From: JACKIC01 sp964543795
Lineage (GTDB): Bacteria; Planctomycetota; UBA1135; UBA2386
Direction of reading: 5' to 3'
Length of the DNA stretch: 64,000 nucleotides
Assembly: GCA_964543795.1 (NCBI GenBank)
Contig: CAZIZN010000006.1
Coordinates: forward strand, 172,741-236,740
The notes beneath the pieces were generated by a model. The model was not told the DNA's origin, did no database searches, and worked only from the letters and a program-made list of their open reading frames with translations. The position numbers were made by a program, and so were the translations under genes. The first letter of the stretch is position 1, and every line of letters starts with the position of its first letter. This document shows, in pieces, positions 8,824-16,854 of this stretch.

Positions 8824-10379
8824 GGCTTGTCGGGCTTGGCCGAGGCCTCGACGGCGGCGGCGCCCTTGGACTTCGCCTCCGGCGACGGGCTCTGCCCGTC
8901 CGCGCCTGCCGCGTCCTTCGCACCGCCGTCCTGCCCCTCGTCGCCGAGCAGCGGATTGTAGAGCAGCACCTGCTCGCGCTCCTCGAGCCCGGCGGCGATC
9001 TCGACGAACGCGTCGTTGCTGGCGCCGATCGTCACCTTGCGCTTCTGCGGTCCGGTCGCGGCGTGCACGTAGCAGAAGTGCTCGGCATCGACGGCGAACA
9101 CGCACTGCAACGGCACGAACAGCACCTGCGGGCGTGTCTCGACGAGCACCTCGGCCTTGGCGCTGATGCCCGGGCGCAGCCGCTGCTCGCCGAGGCCCTT
9201 TTGGATCGTCACCTCGACGTCGAACTTCTTGACGTCGCGCGAGCCGTAGCCATCGCCGCTCGCGACGCTGGCGATGCGCGAGACCTCGCCCTCGAGCACG
9301 AGGCCCGGATAGGTCTCCATCGTCACGTTCGCGACGAGCCCCGTCTTGACCTTGTCGATGTCGGCCTCGTGGATCTTGATCTTGACCTGCAGCACGCGCA
9401 GGTCGGGGATCGTCATCAGCGTCTGCCCGCCCCACACCTGGCCGCCGACCTTGACCTGCTGGCGGTACCACGGCTCGTGAGGGTCGCCGTAGACGACGAT
9501 GCCCGGGCACGGCGCCTTGAGCGTCATGTTGTCGCGCTCCTCGGTGCGCTCCTTCAGCTGGTCCTGCTGGGCCTTGAGCCGCTTCTCGTACTGCTGCACC
9601 GCGACCTTCTTCTGGCCCAGCGTCGACTCGCCGCGCTTCTGCGCCGTCTGCAACTCGCGCTCGGCGTCCTTGACCTTGGTCTCGAGGTCGGCGACCTGCA
9701 TCGGGAAGGTGTACTTCTCGAAGATCGCCATCTCGAGCTCCGCGCCCTCCTTCTGCACCGTCGTGCGCTCGTACTCGATCTGGTGGTCCTCGAGCTCGGA
9801 CTTCTTGATGAAGTTCTGCTTCAGCAGCAGCTGGCTGTCCTCGAAGTTCTTCTTCGCGCGGTTGTAGTTCGTCTCGGCGTCCTTGATCGCGACCTCGAGC
9901 TTCTTCTTCTGCTGCGGCGCCTCGCCGAGCACGTACTTCTCCTGCTCCTTCTTGGCGCGGTCGAGCGCGACCTCGGCCTTCGCCAGCGCCGAGACGTTCT
10001 CGACCTCCTGGATCTCGAGTTCGGTGCGCGCGGTCTTCAGGCTCGCTTCCGTCTGCAGGATCTCGAGGTTGAGCTGCTCGATCTGCTGTTCGAGCTGGGC
10101 TGGATCGAGCTTGCAGACGACGTCGCCCTCGGCGACCTGCTTGCCCTCCTCGACGAGCCAGGTGATCTTGCCCTCGCTGCGCAGCTTCGGCGTGATCTTC
10201 TGCGAGTCCTTGGCGACCAGCGTGCCGTTCTCGGTGATCGAGATCTGCAGGTCGTCGCGCCGCACCGTGAACAGCTCGTTGGCGTTGGTCGCGCCGGCCG
10301 CGGCATCCGGCGCTCCGCGCCAGTACCAGCCGCCGACGCCGAGCAGGAGAACCGCGGGAACGACGATCGCGAGCTTCAT
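8820..10379 (-). CDS. HlyD/MacA-family periplasmic adaptor
   Basis: The product is 519 aa. An N-terminal membrane helix at about residues 4-20 anchors the protein. A lipoyl-like half (ITPKLRSEGKITWL) comes first, then a long coiled coil at about 95-285 rich in Glu, Lys and Gln, the second lipoyl half (LKAPCPGIVVYGD), and beta-barrel segments to about residue 470. The last 45 residues are Ala/Lys/Gly-rich and probably disordered. It bridges the inner-membrane ABC pump and the TolC-like channel. ATGA overlaps join it to both neighbours. Confidence 0.92.
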   Translation of the reverse strand: MKLAIVVPAVLLLGVGGWYWRGAPDAAAGATNANELFTVRRDDLQISITENGTLVAKDSQKITPKLRSEGKITWLVEEGKQVAEGDVVCKLDPAQLEQQIEQLNLEILQTEASLKTARTELEIQEVENVSALAKAEVALDRAKKEQEKYVLGEAPQQKKKLEVAIKDAETNYNRAKKNFEDSQLLLKQNFIKKSELEDHQIEYERTTVQKEGAELEMAIFEKYTFPMQVADLETKVKDAERELQTAQKRGESTLGQKKVAVQQYEKRLKAQQDQLKERTEERDNMTLKAPCPGIVVYGDPHEPWYRQQVKVGGQVWGGQTLMTIPDLRVLQVKIKIHEADIDKVKTGLVANVTMETYPGLVLEGEVSRIASVASGDGYGSRDVKKFDVEVTIQKGLGEQRLRPGISAKAEVLVETRPQVLFVPLQCVFAVDAEHFCYVHAATGPQKRKVTIGASNDAFVEIAAGLEEREQVLLYNPLLGDEGQDGGAKDAAGADGQSPSPEAKSKGAAAVEASAKPDKP

Positions 10380-11998
10380 TGCCAGCCTCCCTGCGCATCG
10401 ACGAAGAACAGCCCCATGTCGCGCAGCAACGACAGCCGGCCGATGAAATGCTCCACCTTGAGCCGGATCAGCGCGTTCTGCGCGTTGACGAGCGCCTGCC
10501 GCGCCTCGAGCAGGTCGCGGTTGTCGAGCTTGCCCGACTCGTAGCGGATCTCGGTCACCGTGACCGCGGCCCGCTCCTGCACGATCTGCTCTTCCTGCAG
10601 GCCGATGCGCTCCTCGGTGCTCTTGAGCCGGCGCAGCGCGTCGCGGATCTCGAGATCGAGCTGGTCCAGGCGCAGCGAGTAGCCGCGGCGGGCCTGCTCG
10701 AGCGCGATCTGTGCCGAACGCAGGTTGTTGCGCTCCGACCGGCGCTGCAGCGGGATCTCCATCTGCAGCCCGAGCGTCGCGTTCCAGTTCTCGGGGCCGG
10801 CGCGCGAAGCCTGCGTGTCGGTCCCCGCGAGGTCGTAGCGGGCGACGAGGTCGACGTCCGGCAGCAGCGTGTTCTCGGCGATGCGCAGCGAACGCTCGCT
10901 GTCCTCGACCTGCTGGCGCTGCGTGATCAGGTCCAGCCGGTTGTGGCGCGCCGCGGCGACGGCCGAACTCTCGCGGATGCGCACCGGCTCGTACGGCGCC
11001 TCGCTGTCCTGCACGTCGAGCAACGTCGTGGTCGGCAGGCCGAGCAGGATCTTGAACTCGTCGAGCGCACGGTCGTAGTTGGCGCGCGCGTCGATGAGCT
11101 GGTCCTTGGCCTCGATCTCGCGACGCCGCGCGCGGTAGACCTCCTGCTCGGTGTTGCGGCCGACGCGGTAGAGCGCCTCGGCCTTGCCGCGATCGAACAC
11201 CGCGCCCTGGTAGTTGGCGTCCTCGATGACCAGGGTCTTCTGCTGGCTCACGAGGTCGTAGTAGGTGCGCGCCACCGAGATCGCGAAGTTCTCGCGGTAC
11301 TGTTCGAAGTCGCGGATCGCGTAGACGAAGCTGCGTTCGGCCTGCGTCAGCGCCTCGTGGGAGACCTCGTAGCCCGCGCCGCGCAACAGTGGCTGCGTGA
11401 GGCTGATGCCGACCGCGCTGCCGTAGGTGTCGGGACCGCCGTCGTCACCGAACGGCCACGCCGAGGTCGCCGACGACGTCAGCGCCAGCGTGCCGCCGGT
11501 CGGCAGCAGCTGGCTCACGCCCAGCGAAGCAGCCGCGTCCTGCCGCTCGCCGCCGTCCTCCTGCGCGGCGAGCACGTAGGAGACCGCCGCGTTCCACTGC
11601 GGCCCGAACTGGAAGCGCGTGAGCGAGATCGAGAGCCCCGACTGGTAGAGCCCCTCGCGGCGCGTCAGCAGGTCGCGGTTGCTCGCAAACGCCGTCGCCA
11701 GCGACCGCTGCAGGTCGTAACGGTCGACGGCCTGCACGGCCGGTGCGGCGGGCGGCGACGGCGGCGGCGGCGCGGCGGGGTCGTTCGGATCCGGGTGCGG
11801 TGCCGCATCGGGCGGCGGCGCCGGCGGCGGCTCGACCTCGGGCTCCACGACCCACTCGCGGCGGTCGCCGAGCACCTGCTGCACGCCCTCGGCGAGGATG
11901 GACTCGACGTCGCGATCGGCGTCGCGGGTGTAGCTGTCGACCGAGCAGGCGGCGAGCAGGGACAGGACGACGAACGGGTGTGAGCTTCGATGGCGCAT
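10376..11998 (-). CDS. TolC-family outer-membrane efflux lipoprotein
   Basis: The product is 540 aa. The N-terminus has a lipoprotein signal (LLAAC, Cys at about residue 18), then a Pro-rich linker at about 50-85. Two TolC-type repeats follow, rich in Ala, Leu, Gln and Arg and predicted to be helical (for example EALTQAERSFVYAIRDFEQY). It is the first gene of the efflux operon and is divergent from ilvE, so the promoter should lie in 11999-12176. Because it carries its own TolC, the operon can encode a complete tripartite exporter. Confidence 0.9.
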   Translation of the reverse strand: MRHRSSHPFVVLSLLAACSVDSYTRDADRDVESILAEGVQQVLGDRREWVVEPEVEPPPAPPPDAAPHPDPNDPAAPPPPSPPAAPAVQAVDRYDLQRSLATAFASNRDLLTRREGLYQSGLSISLTRFQFGPQWNAAVSYVLAAQEDGGERQDAAASLGVSQLLPTGGTLALTSSATSAWPFGDDGGPDTYGSAVGISLTQPLLRGAGYEVSHEALTQAERSFVYAIRDFEQYRENFAISVARTYYDLVSQQKTLVIEDANYQGAVFDRGKAEALYRVGRNTEQEVYRARRREIEAKDQLIDARANYDRALDEFKILLGLPTTTLLDVQDSEAPYEPVRIRESSAVAAARHNRLDLITQRQQVEDSERSLRIAENTLLPDVDLVARYDLAGTDTQASRAGPENWNATLGLQMEIPLQRRSERNNLRSAQIALEQARRGYSLRLDQLDLEIRDALRRLKSTEERIGLQEEQIVQERAAVTVTEIRYESGKLDNRDLLEARQALVNAQNALIRLKVEHFIGRLSLLRDMGLFFVDAQGGWQ

Positions 11999-12160
11999 CG
12001 CGAGGGGCGGTCGCAGCAGCGCGGCAGACGTCGGCCGGGTTCACGACCTTCCCGGTTTCCTCCGCGGCGAGAGCGGTCGGCCGCGATTGGAGCAGCCGCC
12101 AACCCGAGGCGTAAGGCCCCCGCCGGGAAAACCTCGCGCTGCGGACGCCGACCGGCCGTC

Positions 12161-12166
12161 TATCCT
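12161..12166 (+). promoter_or_regulatory. Putative -10 box of ilvE
   Basis: TATCCT ends only 10 bases before the ATG at 12177. If it is used, the transcript would be almost leaderless. No good -35 hexamer is seen. Confidence 0.3.
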
Positions 12167-12176
12167 CCCGCCGTCC

Positions 12177-13133
12177 ATGACGCGCCCGATCGACCCGGTC
12201 CCCGCCTCCTTCCAAGTGCCGTTCACATGGCTCGATGGCCGCATCGTGCCCAGCTCCGAGGTGGTCGTGCCGATCATGACCCACACGCTGCACTACGGTC
12301 TCGGGGCGTTCGAGGGCATCCGCGCCTACGACGCCGTCGGCGGCCCCGCCGTGTTCCGGCTCGCCGAGCACACAGCCCGGCTGTTCCGGTCCGCACGGAT
12401 GCTGCACGTCGAGATCCCGTTCGCTCCCGACGCGGTCGCCGCAGGCTGTACGCAGGTGCTCGCCGAGAACGGCATGCGCGAGGGCTACCTGCGGCCGATC
12501 GTGTTCGTCGACGACGGCCGCCGCGGCCTCGGCGCGATGAACAACCGCACCCGCGTGGCGATCGTCACCTGGCCGTGGGGCCGCTACCTCGGCGACGAAG
12601 GCGTGCAGCGCGGCATCCGCGCGCAGGTCTCGTCGACGGTGCGCATGAACGCGCGCTCGTTCCTGCCCAAGGGCAAGATCAACGGCCAGTACGTGAACTC
12701 GATCCTCGCCAAGCGCGCCGCCGTGCTCGCCGGCTACGACGAGGCGATCCTGCTCGACGACGACGGCAACGTCGCCGAGGCGACCGGCGAGAACCTGTTC
12801 GTCGTGCGCGACGGCGCCCTGCTGACGCCGCCGCTGAGCCAGCCGATCCTCGAAGGCATCACGCGCGACTCGGTGATCGCGCTCGCCGGCGACCTCGGCC
12901 TCGCCGTGCACGAACGCAGCTTCGGCAAGGACACGCTCTACGTCGCCGACGAGGTGTTCCTCTGCGGCACGGCCGCCGAGATCACGCCGGTGCGCGAGAT
13001 CGACGGCCATGCGATCGGCAACGGCGGCCGCGGCCCCGTGACCGAGGCCGTGCAGGCGCGCTACCTCGATGCCGTGCACGGCCGGGTGCCCGGCCGCGAG
13101 GGCTGGCTCACGCGCTACGCGGTCTCAAAATAG
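12177..13133 (+). CDS. ilvE: Branched-chain amino acid aminotransferase
   Basis: The product is 318 aa, normal for fold-type IV IlvE, a PLP enzyme that interconverts branched-chain amino acids and their 2-keto acids. HYGLGAFEGIRAY is the N-terminal family motif. Lys167 in GKINGQY is the expected PLP lysine, followed by GYDEAILLDDDG and TGENLFVV. The ATG at 12177 is chosen because homologous sequence starts there; the longer reading would add low-complexity residues. The stop codon lies inside a 39-bp repeat shared with 56686-56724. Confidence 0.93.
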   Translation: MTRPIDPVPASFQVPFTWLDGRIVPSSEVVVPIMTHTLHYGLGAFEGIRAYDAVGGPAVFRLAEHTARLFRSARMLHVEIPFAPDAVAAGCTQVLAENGMREGYLRPIVFVDDGRRGLGAMNNRTRVAIVTWPWGRYLGDEGVQRGIRAQVSSTVRMNARSFLPKGKINGQYVNSILAKRAAVLAGYDEAILLDDDGNVAEATGENLFVVRDGALLTPPLSQPILEGITRDSVIALAGDLGLAVHERSFGKDTLYVADEVFLCGTAAEITPVREIDGHAIGNGGRGPVTEAVQARYLDAVHGRVPGREGWLTRYAVSK

Positions 13134-13167
13134 CTGCGTACCGTACCGGGTTCGTTCCACCACCATT
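13129..13167. repeat. 39-bp gene-end repeat, copy 1
   Basis: This copy matches 56686-56724 at 37 of 39 positions. It begins AATAGCTGCGTAC, where TAG is the stop codon of ilvE, and ends CGTTCCACCACCATT. Both copies lie between convergent genes, 36-40 bases from the stop of the opposing gene. Confidence 0.8.
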
Positions 13168-13206
13168 TGGCCGCCGCGCGGCCCCGCGCGAAGCCGCCGC
13201 CCGCCG

Positions 13207-14874
13207 CTACTTCGCCTTCGCCGCCGCGCGTTCGGCTTCGAGCACGCGCGGGTCGACGAGCCACCAGAAGCCGGCCGACTCGACGAACACGATGCGGTCC
13301 TTCTGCGCCGCGTACCACTTCGTCCAGTCGCCGTCGGCGGGCACCAGGTCGTGCGCCACGTAGCGCGAGAGACACCGCAGCGCGCGTTCGCGATCCTCGC
13401 CGGCGGGCCCCGCCGCGAGTCCGATCCACCGTTCGAGGCTCGTGCGCGCGGCGTTCGGCGTGCCGAGCGCCATCGCGTCGCCGTCGATCTCGTAGCGCTG
13501 CTTGTAGCGCTGGCTCTTGTGCTGCTCGCCCTTGCCGCTGAACAGGTACGGCCCGTACTTCTCGAGCCACGCGGCCGCGCCCGCCGGCGAGCGGTCGGTG
13601 TAGGTCGCGAGCGCCGACTCGACCAGCTGGCCCACCTGGTGCTCCTGGATGCCGCGCAGGTAGCCGCTCTCTCTGTGCAGATCGAGATAGGTCCGGAAGA
13701 TCTGCCGCGTCACGCAGACGAACGGCACCGTCAGGCTGCCGCGTTTGCCGGCCATGTAGTGCAGCACGTTGACGAGCGTGTCCTTCGCCGGCTCGAGCAG
13801 CCGCTCGGGATCCGTGGAGTAGCCCCAGTAGAACCACTGGCCCTGACGCGCGAGCGACAGGCTGCCGAGGCACTTCGCCGAATGGCCCTCGGCGAGGTTC
13901 TCGAAGCCCGGCACGTCGGTGAAGAACCCCTCGTGCGCGACGATCGTCGGGTTCCACTCGCCTTCGGGCAGCGGCTTCTCGAACGCTACGAGCGTGAACG
14001 TCTCGCCCACGCCGTCGGGATACAGCGGACTGCGCGCGCCCTCGTGGTTCTTCTGCCGCGGCGTCGCGACGCCGGGGAACGAGACCTTGTGCGGTGTCGT
14101 GAAGATCGCGTGGTCTTGGGCCAGCCCGTGGCCCTGGTGGTCCATGCAGATTCAAATGTAGCCGCTGGTCATCGCCACCTGCTGGCCCTCGATCAGCTCG
14201 GTGCCGAGGAACCCGACCGCGACCACCGGCGAAGCCGTCTTCGGGAACTTGCGCGCGTTGGCGGTCTGCCCCTTCACCTGTCGGAACGTCGGCGAATCGG
14301 CGAGCACGACGTCGACGGCATCGCACCGTGCTGCGGTGACCTTCGCGTAGGTCGTCGTCTCGACCAGCAAGCCGCGCTGCTGCAGGAAGCCGGCGATGCG
14401 CTGCGTGCGTTCCTCCTCGTCGACCGCGACGAGCAGCACGCGCAGCGCTTCCTTCGGCGTCGCGAGATCGAGTTCGATCGGCGGCAGGCACTCGAGCGGA
14501 TCGCAGACCAGGAACCGCATGCGCGCCGACAGCGCGTCGCCGACGCCGATCCGCTGCAGCGGCAGGCGCAGCGTCGCCAGACCCGTGATGAGGCCCTTGT
14601 CGTCCATCGGCGCGTCGAGTTCGCCGGTCGCCGCGAACGCACCCCCCGTGATCGTGACAGCCACCGCTTCGCCGGCCCCGGTCTCGCGGCCGTAGAGGTG
14701 CCAGCCCTTCTTCAGCTCGACGACGATCGCGAGTTGGGCTCCGTCGTGGCTGGCGGCCACCGTGAGCGGCGCACCGTCGGGCAGACCGGCAACGGTGAGG
14801 GGCGTGGCGGATGGGGCGGACTGCGCCGGCGCGACCGCGCCCAGCATCGAGAGCAACAACGAGTGGCAACGCAT
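13207..14874 (-). CDS. Putative selenoprotein: DsbD-N-like and ThuA-like redox protein
   Basis: Read through one in-frame TGA (14154-14152), the product is 555 aa with selenocysteine at residue 241. Residues 1-20 form a signal peptide. Residues of about 25-125 resemble the DsbD N-terminal domain (KKGWHLYG; CDPLECLPP holds a Cys pair). Residues of about 130-240 look ThuA/flavodoxin-like (VLLVAVDEEER, VVLADSP). The Sec context is GYI-U-IC-MDHQGHGLAQDH, so Sec is two residues from a Cys, a plausible redox pair. About 310 residues follow with no family I recognise. Reading frame and codon style are continuous across the TGA, and a hairpin follows it (14134-14118). The start is uncertain between 14874 and 14886. 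If not a selenoprotein, it would be two genes split by a nonsense mutation. Confidence 0.68.
14118..14134 (-). promoter_or_regulatory. SECIS-like hairpin after the TGA at 14154-14152
   Basis: On the minus strand GGGCCA (14134-14129) pairs with TGGCCC (14123-14118) around the loop CGGGC. The loop starts 23 bases after the TGA, and its second base is G, as expected for a SelB-recognised bacterial SECIS. Confidence 0.55.
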
Positions 14875-15025
14875 CGGGCCGCGCATGCTACAGCACTCGT
14901 GCGCACCACGGCGCCGTGACAGCGGAGTTACGTGTTCGACCCGCTCCACCTCCGCGCCGACGCTCGGCTCGACAGGAACGGTTCGCGACCGATCATCGCC
15001 GGCGATGTCCACCCGGTCCCGCTGA

Positions 15026-15198
15026 CTGCGCGGCCTCAGGTTCATCGCCTGGGTGACGATCGCCACGCTCGTGCTGGCCGAGGCGGTCATGCAGGTCGGG
15101 GCCTATGCGCTGCACCTTGCCCGACGCACGACCGCGCCGGCGGCCAGGACCGCGGCTGCGGACGCGCCGGCCACCGACCGGATCCTCTGCGTCGGCTG
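15026..15198 (+). pseudogene. 5' remnant of a second SGNH-type hydrolase gene
   Basis: An N-terminal helix (FIAWVTIATLVLAEAV) and a short linker lead to RILCVG, the usual run-up to the GDS nucleophile block of SGNH hydrolases. The frame then enters the end sequence of an IS21-family remnant. I infer an insertion that destroyed the gene. No normal start codon precedes the helix; GTG 15053 is within it. Confidence 0.45.
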
Positions 15199-15210
15199 GC
15201 AACGGCAACA

Positions 15211-15570
15211 TGAAAAGGGACCCCGCGGCAGTCTGAAAAGGGACCCCCTCCCGGACGCCGCGTAGGGCGCAAACCGGCCCTCCCAGCCACGATCGGGTTT
15301 CCAAACGACCGGTCGCAGCCAGGAGGGCCAGGAGTGCTCAGGATGACCCAGTGGGCAGAGATTCGCCACCAACACCAAGTCGACGGCGTCCCCAAGAAGG
15401 AGCTGGCGAGGCGGTTCGACATCGACGTGAAGACGGTCCGGCGTGCCCTGAAGCAGGCGACGCCCCGAAGCGCCGGACGGCCAAGCGGCCGAGCCGGATG
15501 GACCTGTTCCGCGGCCGGATCGAGGAGCTGCTTCTCCAACTCGCCGACCACGCCGCGGCCCTAGCGTCGA
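15211..15570 (+). mobile_element. IS21-family insertion sequence remnant
   Basis: Two copies of TGAAAAGGGACCCC (15211-15224 and 15234-15247) are the repeated end motif seen in IS21-type elements. They precede a truncated istA gene. No istB and no right end are found, so only the left part survives. Confidence 0.65.
15334..15563 (+). pseudogene. istA: Truncated IS21 transposase (istA) fragment
   Basis: From the GTG at 15334 the frame gives MTQWAEIRHQHQVDGVPKKE and then a helix-turn-helix (FDIDVKTVRRAL), the N-terminal DNA-binding part of IstA. Near 15475 homologous sequence continues in another frame (SRMDLFRGRIEELL), showing a frameshift, and then stops. A full IstA is over 300 residues with a DDE domain, which is absent. 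Confidence 0.65.
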
Positions 15571-15848
15571 TCGACCGGTGCCTGCCGAGCTACCGCGCCG
15601 CGTGGGTCTTCGGCATCCGCTACAAGGTGCAGCGGTTGGGCCTGCGCAACCTGCCCGAGGCGCTGCGTTCGATCTACGACGATCAAGGTCTGTTCCGCCC
15701 ACCGCCCACCGCTTCGCCGAAGCCCGCAAACCGTCCGCTCGACGGGACGGATGGAGGAAGACCGGCGCCCCCCCGAGGTAGAGTGGAGAGGTCACGACTC
15801 GCGCAATAGACAGATCCCATCCCACAGCCATCCCGATCGGCGAGCACC
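15571..15848 (+). other. Unassigned stretch downstream of the IS remnant
   Basis: A frame continuing to 15809 contains PSYRAAWVFGIRYKVQRLG and ALRSIYDDQGLF, which look protein-like but match no family I know and have no start of their own. It may be a fragment of another broken gene. A TAGAGT box at 15779-15784 could serve the next gene. Confidence 0.3.
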
Positions 15849-16343
15849 ATGCAAGAACCACTGCCGAAGTACGATCTCGAAGTGATCCGGATGGCCGCGG
15901 CCAGGGGAGCGCGCTCGCAGACGGTTCACACGCAGAACGTCACCGATGCGATCGAAGCGACCGTAGAGGCCTGGGAGAACAAGCTCATGAACTGTCGCGC
16001 GGTGCGTAACTGGGAGGCATGGGCGTTCCGGGTCGCTGCCAACGCCGCGAAGCGGGCGGCGGCGCGGTCACCCAGAGCGATCTCGATCCCGAGCGCCGGT
16101 GCTGGCCAATCCCCACCCGGGGATCATCACGGCCTCGACCCGACACCGGCACTACGCCGGACCCTGCGCCTGGCGATCGTGAGTCGCGGATCCCGGCTGA
16201 TCGGACGCCAACTCGAAGTCGTGTTGAAGCTCCTGGAGCCGCAGATGTCGCTGCACCGCGCCGCACGGGAACTGTGCATGGACCGCACCGCACTCCGGCG
16301 GTCCTTCCGCACGGCGTTGGCACGCCTGCGCGGATCTTCCTGA
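15849..16343 (+). CDS. Sigma-70-like regulator (region 4 helix-turn-helix)
   Basis: The product is 164 aa. The N-terminal half (DAIEATVEAWENKL, WEAWAFRVAANAAKRAAA) resembles the region 2 end of ECF-type sigma factors. The C-terminus (LEVVLKLLEPQMSLHRAARE then MDRTALRRSFRTALARLR) is a region 4-like helix-turn-helix. The canonical DxxQE-type region 2 motif is not clear, so it may be a divergent sigma or a plain DNA-binding regulator. It precedes the three-gene Cys-rich/MauE cassette by 106 bases and may control it. Third codon positions are less G/C-biased than in neighbouring genes, suggesting transfer. Confidence 0.62.
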   Translation: MQEPLPKYDLEVIRMAAARGARSQTVHTQNVTDAIEATVEAWENKLMNCRAVRNWEAWAFRVAANAAKRAAARSPRAISIPSAGAGQSPPGDHHGLDPTPALRRTLRLAIVSRGSRLIGRQLEVVLKLLEPQMSLHRAARELCMDRTALRRSFRTALARLRGSS

Positions 16344-16449
16344 CCCCAAAAGTACCCCCCCCACCTCTTGGCGATGCGGGATGTTGCGTCGGCCACGACG
16401 TCGCGGCGGCCGCGGGAAGCCAGACAGTCCACACACACAAGGGGGCACA

Positions 16450-16851
16450 ATGTTGCTTTCGACGTGCAAGTATCTGCTCATCGCCTGTTTCGCAATGACC
16501 GCCGGCCTTCCCTTCCTGGCGGCGCCAGACACCTGCCGACTCAACGTGAAGAACGTCGGCACTGACGAGGTCCCCATCTACGACTTCGACTGCGCGGGCA
16601 CCTGCGCGGTGAGCGGACCCTGTGCCGAGGACAGCACGACGGGCGGCGGCACGACGGTGTGGTTCTGCGAGTGCAATGGCAACACCGTGACGACCAAGTG
16701 CGCAGGCAGAGTCTCCCTCTACCAGGGGACCTACACTCCCATATGCGTCCGCAACAACTGCTCCAACAGTTGCTTCCCACCGATCGTGTTCCCCGTGCCC
16801 GTCGCCGAACTGCCCGCGAACGTCTGCATGTGCCCGGATGTCGGATCCTAG
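16450..16851 (+). CDS. Secreted 12-cysteine small protein
   Basis: The product is 133 aa. The signal peptide runs to about residue 26. The mature part has 12 Cys spread over about 105 residues (pairs such as CAGTC, CEC, CSNSC and CMC), enough for six disulfides, and one Trp. No family is recognised. It begins a tight operon: 3 bases to the next gene, then 8 bases to a MauE-like gene. MauE acts in methylamine dehydrogenase maturation, where the small subunit also carries six disulfides, so a thiol-oxidation link is inferred. AAGGGGG about 6 bases before the ATG supports the start. Confidence 0.65.
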   Translation: MLLSTCKYLLIACFAMTAGLPFLAAPDTCRLNVKNVGTDEVPIYDFDCAGTCAVSGPCAEDSTTGGGTTVWFCECNGNTVTTKCAGRVSLYQGTYTPICVRNNCSNSCFPPIVFPVPVAELPANVCMCPDVGS

Positions 16852-16854
16852 CCG

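Noticed and set aside
13207..14145. A separate 312-residue gene starting at the ATG at 14145
   Set aside because: It has no signal peptide or ribosome site and its frame continues upstream through the TGA. Kept as the C-terminal part, though a nonsense mutation is not excluded.
15351..15809. An intact 152-residue gene
   Set aside because: Its start overlaps the istA fragment in another frame and only the middle is protein-like; it looks like a product of frameshift decay.
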